A stretch of 64,000 nucleotides of DNA from JBLNBN01 sp050260015 (GTDB lineage Bacteria > Bacteroidota > Ignavibacteria > Kapaibacteriales > UBA2268), in the NCBI GenBank assembly GCA_050260015.1, contig JBLNBN010000028.1, positions 1 through 64,000 of the forward strand. Reading direction: 5' to 3'. Each line of letters begins with the position of its first letter. Positions within the stretch are counted from its first letter, which is position 1. Below the pieces are notes generated by a model. The model worked only from the letters and a program-made list of their open reading frames with translations. It was not told the DNA's origin and did not search any database. Positions 41,251-47,901 of this stretch are shown one piece after another. The position numbers and the translations under genes are program-made.

Positions 41251-43584
41251 TTACCTCTCCACTATCGCCTTGATCATCTGCGTCGCGTCGCCGTGGCGGA
41301 CGACGATAAAGTAAACGCCCGGCTCGTAGCGGGAACAGTCCCAGACGAGGTAGCCGCTGTAGGGAGCCGTCTTCTCGATCGTTATGTCTTCCCTGCCGGC
41401 GACCTTGCCGAAAAGGTTATAGATCGATATGTCGTCCTTGTCTATGTCGAGGCTCGTATCCCAATAGATCAGCGAGCGCACCTCGTTCCTGGCGGGGTTG
41501 GGGTAGGGAGGGAAGCAGTAGAGAAAGTTCTTCCTAACCTCCGACTGATAATTTTCAGACGCCGAAAGCGGTATCTCTGGTTCTAGCCAATAGTAATATC
41601 CCTTGTAGGGGGTATGTTCGTCATAATATAAAGCTAAGAATCTATCAACGACCTTCTTAAGCTTTCCGTAAACTCTCCCGTTATGCGGGATTATACGATG
41701 GCGCCATTTGCCCCTATCGCGTAGGTCACGAAGGGCAAAAAGAGTATCGCAATAAGTGATATACAGGAAATCTTTGTCGTAATCCATTGCTACGCTGGAG
41801 ACTACAGTCAAAGAATCAATTACTACCTTCCAACTTGCGACGGTTTCCAATTCCTTCGTGCGCAGATTAACGACGTCAAACACTACCGTAGAATCCAAAG
41901 GTCTAAAATGGGATAATCCAATATATTGCTCTTCGTTCAATTTAAAGTCGAATACCGTCAATTCCTGGTTTGATTTCGGATACCTTTTTATAGTTTCCCA
42001 ATTTACCCCGTTATTGCTTGTGAAACGAACCTCGCTATTCCCTCCGCTTGCGTTTGCGCAATGTATGAAATAAGACGAAGTATCGAAAGGAACGACATAG
42101 TCTAGTATCCCGGTAACAAGCGAAATCCGCTTTGTTAAGTTAAAATCCCTATCAAATAGATATATTTTTTTCCGGTCGTCTAAGCTAAAATTTTGTCCAA
42201 TTACACCCGCAAAACCGTCGCCATGCTTTTGGATACAGCCCGGTAAATTGGAATTGGCGACATAATCGATGGACGAATTGAAGGAGAGTCCCTCAATATC
42301 TTTTATAATAAAGCTCTTCCCTATGTCGTAACTGATAAAATGCTTCGCCTGGATATTAGATTGACTTCTGCCTATCAAATGCAAAACTTTATTAGTTGCA
42401 TCAAAATATTTGAAAATAAACATATATTCAAAATCTTTATTATCAGAGTTGATCAATTCTTTCACAGAAACGGGGAGAACAGTTGCCCCGTTATTATGAC
42501 TTAATAAAATAGGCAGGTTGAATGAGAAATTGGAGCCGCTGTATAATAGTAAAGTCGTATCGTTTATTGCTTCAGGGAATGTAATGCCTCCTGCCACAGA
42601 TCCGTCGGAAATCGTTGTCAATAAACTATCGGGAAGCGATAACTGTTTAAGAATACTGGTCCGGCCGCATATTAATAATTCATTTTGGAACTTAAAGACA
42701 TCCATATAACTGTAGTTTATATAAGGTTTAGTTATAATAGAAGAGTCGTTAAATAATGGATTCGTTCTCTCTATGCTAATTAATTTATCATGAATAATGT
42801 TATGCAATGTATTTTTCGGAAGTTCAGTAAACTTCTCAAAACCAGGGAATTCTTTAATTATATATATAAACTTTCGACTATAGTACTTCCCTTCCCTTTT
42901 AACTATTACTGAAGCAGTAAAATACAAATTATCGCCTTCGGCTATTAATTCGTAACCTCTTTCATACCATACTGTATCCTTATAGATTTTCAGTTTTTTA
43001 AAAGAAATGGAGTCGATTGGATGCAAGCTTTTATCAAAACTTATTAAAGTTGTAGTATCTGATTCCACAATAAAGGAACCTTTATGATAAGCAATTGACT
43101 TATTTAATTTCAAATATTGGCCTACGGCGTCATAAATTTCAGTATTTGTAAAGAACGGACGTTCCGAAGTTACTTCAAAATCATTTGAAACTATGAGCAA
43201 TGAATTCTTTGTCCGAATAAAATAACCTTCCGGGAATTTCGCCGCCGCGAGAAATTCCATATCCAGGTTTGCAACCTTTTGCCAGTCGCCGCCCGCGTTC
43301 TCCGATATAGCAAATTCGCCCGTGGAATTCACGGCTATTAGTTTATCGTCCAATTTCTCAATTAAAAGGACATCTCCCTGATCAAACGGGCGAATCCTAT
43401 CCCAGGTCTTGCAACCGTCCCGGCTCAGGAGCGCGCAGCCGTCGCTTCCAAGCGCAAATACGGCGCCTTCTATTTCGCTAAAACTTAAATAATCCACCAA
43501 AATAGGAGTAACTTTTATTTCATCGGCAATTGCATCAAAAGTTGATACAAGCGCTATGATTAATGCTAGTAATGAAGCCTTCAT
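41251..43584 (-). CDS. Secreted BNR/propeller-like protein with T9SS sorting domain (777 aa)
   Basis: 777 aa. Signal peptide about 1-20 (LLALIIALVSTFDAIA). The body contains repeated Asp-box-like phrases such as LLSRDGCKTWDRI, AISENAGGDWQKV and FTSNNGVNWETI, as in BNR/sialidase-type beta-propellers, but no sialidase catalytic set. A type A T9SS domain ends it (FPPYPNPARNEV, SIYNLFGKVAG, YEPGVYFIVV). Base composition over the middle is clearly more AT-rich than in neighbouring housekeeping genes. It lies 29 nt downstream of a related 687-aa gene, so the pair is probably one transcript. Function unknown; a surface-binding role is likely. Confidence 0.78.
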   Translation of the reverse strand: MKASLLALIIALVSTFDAIADEIKVTPILVDYLSFSEIEGAVFALGSDGCALLSRDGCKTWDRIRPFDQGDVLLIEKLDDKLIAVNSTGEFAISENAGGDWQKVANLDMEFLAAAKFPEGYFIRTKNSLLIVSNDFEVTSERPFFTNTEIYDAVGQYLKLNKSIAYHKGSFIVESDTTTLISFDKSLHPIDSISFKKLKIYKDTVWYERGYELIAEGDNLYFTASVIVKREGKYYSRKFIYIIKEFPGFEKFTELPKNTLHNIIHDKLISIERTNPLFNDSSIITKPYINYSYMDVFKFQNELLICGRTSILKQLSLPDSLLTTISDGSVAGGITFPEAINDTTLLLYSGSNFSFNLPILLSHNNGATVLPVSVKELINSDNKDFEYMFIFKYFDATNKVLHLIGRSQSNIQAKHFISYDIGKSFIIKDIEGLSFNSSIDYVANSNLPGCIQKHGDGFAGVIGQNFSLDDRKKIYLFDRDFNLTKRISLVTGILDYVVPFDTSSYFIHCANASGGNSEVRFTSNNGVNWETIKRYPKSNQELTVFDFKLNEEQYIGLSHFRPLDSTVVFDVVNLRTKELETVASWKVVIDSLTVVSSVAMDYDKDFLYITYCDTLFALRDLRDRGKWRHRIIPHNGRVYGKLKKVVDRFLALYYDEHTPYKGYYYWLEPEIPLSASENYQSEVRKNFLYCFPPYPNPARNEVRSLIYWDTSLDIDKDDISIYNLFGKVAGREDITIEKTAPYSGYLVWDCSRYEPGVYFIVVRHGDATQMIKAIVER

Positions 43585-43613
43585 GATTTTTGCCTGCGTT
43601 TAGTTAATACATC

Positions 43614-45677
43614 CTATCTTTTAATTGCAATTTTGCAAAAGCTAATAGCGCTCTTGCTTCTTATAGTCAGTAGATAAATACCCGAGTGGAGACGGGAAAC
43701 GTCTATGTTTTCTTCGTCCCGATGTTCCTGTAGCCTGGCCCCGAGAGAGGTGAATATTTCAACCGTGAAAGGGAAGCCAGCTGGGCTAATCTCCACTATA
43801 TCCGTTGCCGGGTTGTACCAGGCCTTTGCGTTTTCTATTTTAACGGTAGGTTCATTAATTGATTTCAATTTAAGATCCTCTAACCTAGCTCTATAAACGC
43901 CATGTTGATACGTGCCGGCATAAATATAATCTCCCAGGATAAATAAAGGATAAAACCCCTTACCTTTAGTTGTCGGACCCATTTCCTCCCACGTCTTTCC
44001 CAAATCGCGAGATACATAGATGTTGTCGCCAGGCACTAATATTATTACATTCGAACCATACAGGTAGACTCTACTAATAGACTCAAACGGAGGGTATATG
44101 CGGGTCCAACCGATCCCGTCGTCAGTAGAAATATAGAGATCCGCTTTCAACGTATAAGCCACGACTAAATCATCGTTGGAAACAGCCCCGATATCGTTGC
44201 CAGTATCGAATTGATAATCGACATAATTCCAGGATAAACCTTCGTCGGTCGACTTTAGTATACCATTATTGGAACCTGCAAAAATTGCGCGCGAATTACT
44301 TGTCAAAGTATAAGCTATTGTTTCCGTTAGGGCGCTATCGATCATTCGCCATGAATCCCCTTTATCGGTAGATTCATAAATGCCCCCATGGACGGTTGCT
44401 AAAGCGCGTCCATTCGGCAATGCGAGCACGCTCGTTATGCCGTTACTCTTAAAATCAGATCCATCCAGGTTCCAAGATTTCCCGCCGTTAACGGTCTTTG
44501 AAAGATATGGTTTCGCATTTGACGAAAATGTCAACGCATACCCGATTTCGTCGTTCATCGATATAGAATAGAACGCATAGTTCAAGGAATCAGCTCCCCA
44601 TGAAGACCAGGTTTCCCCATGATCCGCGGACGATGAGAAACCGCCCGTTGACAGATTAGCCAGCAGAGTGTCCTTATAAGAGGCGAAGCTCGTTATATAA
44701 GTTTCAACAAACCCCGGGTTATTAAATTCCCACGTAAGGCCCAAATCCTTCGAAACAAGGCAACCTGCGTCGGTAGCCGCGTAGATTTTACCCTGGCTCT
44801 CAATCATGTTATATACAGTTCTATCTTTAAGACCCCAAAAATCAGATTCAAAATCATTCCCGGATTTTATCAGCGAAGCGAAGCCGGCTCTTCCATAAAT
44901 TGCGAAAATTTTATCCCTTATAAACGATAAGCTCAGGGCTTCTCCCAGTAAGGGGACGTTCTTCCAATTTTGTCCATAATCGATAGAGTAAAAGACGCCT
45001 TTGGACGAGCAAGCGAAAACAGTATCGTTTCTAATATAAATTTCATTAATATTAGTAAAATTGGGGTATGCCAATGCAAGATGCGTATGCCAAGTTTTAC
45101 CCCTGTCATGGGTTACGCATATTCCGTTCGATATTCCAACAAATATCGTGTCGCCGCTCGCGGTCGCGGCAAAGTAATCGCTTCCTATTTGATTCCCGTT
45201 TACGGTTAAAAAGTTCCATGTAGCCCCGCTATCCTTTGAAATAACTACAAAATTGTAAATGCCGTCGGTTAATTTAACGAATATAGAAGCAATAGCCACG
45301 CCCCTATTCACAAATATTTTTTTTACGGTGTCATAGGGCAGACCGGGAAATGTTCTCTCAAAAGCGCTTTCGTGAGTTAACAACCTATAAACGCCATTAT
45401 CCGTACAAAAGAGCAATTCATCGTCGTTTTTGTAAACGCTGTTAAGCCGGGCGGGCAATTTTAAGTTTGATTTAACCCAATAGTTGTTCTCTAATCCAGA
45501 TCGATAAAAATTATCACTCGAAGAGACGCCTAATAAGGAGTCCTGTACTTCAAAGATATTATGGAAGATTCCCCCGTATGGGCCGTTAGTATGAGTCCAT
45601 TGGGAAAAGGCATTATTTAGCCCTAAGAATGCAAATAATAAAAATGGAATTATAAAGTGTCTTTTCATAATATTCAT
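43614..45677 (-). CDS. Secreted BNR/propeller-like protein with T9SS sorting domain (687 aa)
   Basis: 687 aa. Signal peptide ends near NNAFSQ. Many Asp-box repeats are present: VISKDSGATWNFL, CVTHDRGKTWHTH, YSIDYGQNWKNV, LVSKDLGLTWEFN, SSSADHGETWSSW, YESTDKGDSWRMI, LKSTDEGLSWNYV, YISTDDGIGWTRI and YVSRDLGKTWEEM, giving a multi-bladed propeller like VPS10/BNR and YCF48-type proteins. The C-terminus is a T9SS type A domain (AWYNPATDIVEI, FTSLGARLQEH, LHSGIYLLTI). It is upstream of and related to the 777-aa gene; both are AT-rich. Probably a surface-exposed binding protein rather than an enzyme. Confidence 0.8.
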   Translation of the reverse strand: MNIMKRHFIIPFLLFAFLGLNNAFSQWTHTNGPYGGIFHNIFEVQDSLLGVSSSDNFYRSGLENNYWVKSNLKLPARLNSVYKNDDELLFCTDNGVYRLLTHESAFERTFPGLPYDTVKKIFVNRGVAIASIFVKLTDGIYNFVVISKDSGATWNFLTVNGNQIGSDYFAATASGDTIFVGISNGICVTHDRGKTWHTHLALAYPNFTNINEIYIRNDTVFACSSKGVFYSIDYGQNWKNVPLLGEALSLSFIRDKIFAIYGRAGFASLIKSGNDFESDFWGLKDRTVYNMIESQGKIYAATDAGCLVSKDLGLTWEFNNPGFVETYITSFASYKDTLLANLSTGGFSSSADHGETWSSWGADSLNYAFYSISMNDEIGYALTFSSNAKPYLSKTVNGGKSWNLDGSDFKSNGITSVLALPNGRALATVHGGIYESTDKGDSWRMIDSALTETIAYTLTSNSRAIFAGSNNGILKSTDEGLSWNYVDYQFDTGNDIGAVSNDDLVVAYTLKADLYISTDDGIGWTRIYPPFESISRVYLYGSNVIILVPGDNIYVSRDLGKTWEEMGPTTKGKGFYPLFILGDYIYAGTYQHGVYRARLEDLKLKSINEPTVKIENAKAWYNPATDIVEISPAGFPFTVEIFTSLGARLQEHRDEENIDVSRLHSGIYLLTIRSKSAISFCKIAIKR

Positions 45678-45726
45678 TAGTTTTAATTAAAAGGGAGAGC
45701 AAGCCATGACAGCTTGCTCCATATTA

Positions 45727-46263
45727 CTAATTACAACCTGCACGGTACCGGAAACAATCGCTAACTTGACCTGGTACCGATGGTGGAGTTACGTTTTCTG
45801 CTTCAACCGGACAAGAGAACGATCCTCTTTGAACAAAAGTCGAGCTCGACATATATCTTGTTCCTCCTATACCTTCTTCCTCCCAGCACCAACGTCGCGT
45901 CTCTTCGCAGTATGAATCCGTATTGCAAGGTCGGAAGGTGATATGGGTATTCCCGATTTCCCCGTAGCATTCCTGTCGCCAGCAGTTCCAATGCTTAATT
46001 ATTATAAATTGATCCGATGCTCCATCGAGACAGTTCGGGATAGAGCCGGGAGGAGGCTCTACGCAAAAGTGACTATACAAGAAATCATAATTACATATAT
46101 TCGCATATAGGTAATTACAGACCTGCTGAAAGCTCCAAGTTTGAGTGCATGTAGTGAATATCTTATTGAATCCTATTATGCTGATTTCGCTTGGCCTGGG
46201 TCCTCCGTTGTCGTTACAGTAGTAACAAACTTCGACGTGATAAAAACAGTTATTAACCATCAT
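45727..46263 (-). CDS. Cysteine-rich secreted-type protein, mature part downstream of an in-frame stop
   Basis: 178 aa from ATG at 46263 with 16 cysteines and many aromatics (NNCFYHVEVCYYCND, HWNCWRQECYGE, RWCWEEEGIGG). No ribosome site is visible in front of this ATG. Reading upstream in the same frame gives five more codons, then TAA (46276-46278), then a complete signal peptide from ATG 46389. So this looks like the mature domain of an exported disulfide-rich protein whose reading frame has been broken by one nonsense codon. I do not recognise the family. It lies 49 nt upstream of the two BNR/T9SS genes, in the same direction. Confidence 0.6.
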   Translation of the reverse strand: MMVNNCFYHVEVCYYCNDNGGPRPSEISIIGFNKIFTTCTQTWSFQQVCNYLYANICNYDFLYSHFCVEPPPGSIPNCLDGASDQFIIIKHWNCWRQECYGEIGNTHITFRPCNTDSYCEETRRWCWEEEGIGGTRYMSSSTFVQRGSFSCPVEAENVTPPSVPGQVSDCFRYRAGCN

Positions 46264-46275
46264 TTCGATTACTTG

Positions 46276-46389
46276 TTACGTAGTTCCTTCCGGGCACTGC
46301 GCCTTCGCTAAATTTGCGCCCCAGAGCGAGGCGATGAAGAGAAATGTTGCGACGAGAGCCGCAAATCGAAGTCTTTTTGTTGAAATCAT
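46276..46389 (-). pseudogene. Signal-peptide-coding 5' fragment ending at an in-frame TAA
   Basis: From ATG 46389, behind AGAAGGAAA, 37 codons read as a classic signal peptide: MISTKRLRF, hydrophobic AALVATFLFIASLWG, ANLAKA and cleavage before QCPEGTT, then TAA. The frame continues directly as QVIEM into the cysteine-rich sequence starting at 46263. One base change (TAA to CAA, GAA or AAA) would restore a 220-residue exported protein. Either the gene is a recent pseudogene, the stop is read through, or there is a sequence error. Confidence 0.75.
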
Positions 46390-46891
46390 TTCTATTGATT
46401 TCCTTCTTTAAGTTAATAAATCGTTTATTACTTAATACTTCGAAGGCAGTAAGCCGATTCTAAGACTTATTTCAAAAGCGGCCTATGCCTAAAAGCCGCC
46501 GCCGGTCTCGCGCTGATTTTAAAGCCAAGGATAAACGCCGTCTATCCGCCCCTGGCTTAAAGCGCAATTTCTAAGTTCACATTTCCCTCCGTAATTAATG
46601 TAGCGGTAAGATAAATCGCACATCTAATTACGAACCTAAAAAAAAATAACAGATATGCAAGCGATATTTTCATTTTAATAAAAATTTTCAAATATTCTTT
46701 CTATATTTTTCTTTCGCTAAATAATCTTGTTTTCATTTTTAATTCATCCCTATCGACAAAGTCTGAACGCGCAAGGGTTCTCATCATTTCGGCGCTCCGC
46801 CGCGGAAGGAGTGGCGCGGGAGAAGTCGCGCTTCGCGTTACAAAGCTGTAACCCCTACAGGGTTAAGAAAAATGTAACCGGCTGCCGGTCG

Positions 46892-46956
46892 CTGAGCCTG
46901 TCGAAGCGTCCGGCGTTTTCCTTTGCCGTACCCTTCGACGGGGTTCAGGGTACGGC
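46892..46956. repeat. REP-like inverted pair with GC-rich hairpin
   Basis: CTGAGCCTGTCGAAG at 46892-46906 and CTTCGACGGGGTTCAG at 46933-46948 are near inverted copies of one motif, of the CTTCGACAGGCTCAG type that recurs between genes in many bacterial genomes. The second sits inside a perfect 10-bp stem GCCGTACCCT/AGGGTACGGC (46925-46934 and 46947-46956). Confidence 0.6.
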
Positions 46957-47285
46957 GCTACATTTCCTATACTTTTTTCAAATCTGCACATCCGCTTTCC
47001 TATATAAACAAACGAACTGCCGTTTTGTAACACCCGAAAATAATTATTTTTCTCGATTTTTGAAGAAATTAGGGAGAAATGGCGTGAGGAGCGGCTTCGC
47101 GAGTAGTGGAGTTGTTGCTGCGGCGAAGCCGCCGGTTGGTGATAGAGGGGGGCGCGCGTTTCTATAGACATTCGAATCCTTCGGATTCGTCGGGGGCGTA
47201 GAGGTATAGTTATATATGCGTTATTTCCAGCGTAACTTTTATCGAACAATTCCTTTAGATTCCTCTTCACTTAGTTCATCGGAAT

Positions 47286-47314
47286 GACAAATCCTTCAAT
47301 TTCAAGCTATTAGC
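47286..47314 (+). repeat. Imperfect 29-bp direct repeat, copy 1
   Basis: Begins GACAAATCCTTCAATTTCAA; it matches 47405-47433 at 24 of 29 positions. Together with the nearby REP-like motif it suggests a family of dispersed intergenic repeats. Confidence 0.5.
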
Positions 47315-47404
47315 GTATCCACTTTTAAGATACAATCATATTATTCAGTTAAATCAGCTTAATCCTGGTTCAGACAATTTGGACTCCTCGCTGCGCTTCG
47401 GAGC

Positions 47405-47433
47405 GACAAGTCCTTCAATATCAAGCGGATAGC
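47405..47433 (+). repeat. Imperfect 29-bp direct repeat, copy 2
   Basis: Begins GACAAGTCCTTCAATATCAA; second copy, 119 bp from the first, five mismatches. Confidence 0.5.
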
Positions 47434-47492
47434 TCGATATTTCAATGCTTCAGTTTCCTGTGCAGCGTTGATAAATGATCAATGTTAAATGA

Positions 47493-47524
47493 TAAATGAA
47501 AAGGCTGCCGTTTGCAGGCAGCCT
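47493..47524 (-). terminator. Terminator after the S24 peptidase gene
   Basis: On the minus strand AGGCTGCC and GGCAGCCT form an 8-bp stem with a seven-base loop followed by TTTTCATTTA. It is 30 nt past the S24 stop. Confidence 0.8.
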
Positions 47525-47554
47525 CTTAAGCTTAAGGGGGAAAGAGAATTTTTT

Positions 47555-47872
47555 TTACGCGTTCCGCAGGGACATCTTAACGACGCCCCAAATCTCGAAC
47601 TTGTCCTCGCGCGAGACGCGAAGCGGCGAGAATGCGGGGTTCTCCGAGAGGAGCTGGACGCCGTCTTCGTCGAATGACAACCGTTTAACGGCTAATTTGT
47701 TGTTAATCGAAGCGACTACGATCTTCCCTTCCTCGGGGGTAGCCGCGCGGTCGACGACGAGAACGTCGCCGGAGCGGATCCCAGCGCCAAGCATGGAATC
47801 GCCCTTGACAGTAATTAAAAAAGAATTGGAACTAACTCGCGTTCCCGACGGTATTGTTTCTTGTAATGTCAT
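47555..47872 (-). CDS. Short orphan S24-type (UmuD'-like) peptidase
   Basis: 105 aa from ATG 47872 (a TTG at 47884 is also open; a TGA stop precedes it in frame). The catalytic Ser lies in VKGDSMLGAGI and the Lys in KLAVKRLSF, as in UmuD and LexA. The usual N-terminal extension with the Ala-Gly or Cys-Gly self-cleavage site is missing, so the protein resembles the processed UmuD' form. No umuC/dinB polymerase gene is next to it. It directly follows a secreted subtilase gene (17-29 nt) with no clear ribosome site, which is odd for an SOS gene. It may be a truncated gene or a stand-alone peptidase. Confidence 0.72.
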   Translation of the reverse strand: MTLQETIPSGTRVSSNSFLITVKGDSMLGAGIRSGDVLVVDRAATPEEGKIVVASINNKLAVKRLSFDEDGVQLLSENPAFSPLRVSREDKFEIWGVVKMSLRNA

Positions 47873-47901
47873 GCACGGGAACAATCATTTTGCGTGCCAG
47901 C

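Larger units (their letters stand above)
46390..47554. other. Gene-free 1.1-kb intergenic region with hairpins and repeats
   Basis: No frame here has a signal peptide, domain or ribosome site. Contents: a GCGGC/GCCGC stem (46478-46499) and a TTTAAAGCCA/TGGCTTAAA stem (about 46517-46558) in the leader of the cysteine-rich gene; REP-like motifs and a 10-bp hairpin (46892-46956); a CGAATCC-TTC-GGATTCG hairpin (47173-47189); an imperfect 29-bp direct repeat (47286 and 47405); and a terminator (47493-47524). It separates two minus-strand secreted-protein blocks and may be a site of past insertion or deletion. Confidence 0.6.

Noticed and set aside
46276..46278. Recoding as selenocysteine or pyrrolysine
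   Set aside because: The codon is TAA, not TGA or TAG, and no SECIS-like element is evident.
46727..47167. 146-codon plus-strand open frame in the gene-free region
   Set aside because: It is a translation of the REP-like repeats (SLSLSKRP, PFDGVQGT phrases), has no ribosome site or domain, and a competing frame exists on the other strand.
47880..47900. Sigma-54-like TGGCACG on the minus strand before the S24 gene
   Set aside because: The -12 GC is missing at the required spacing.
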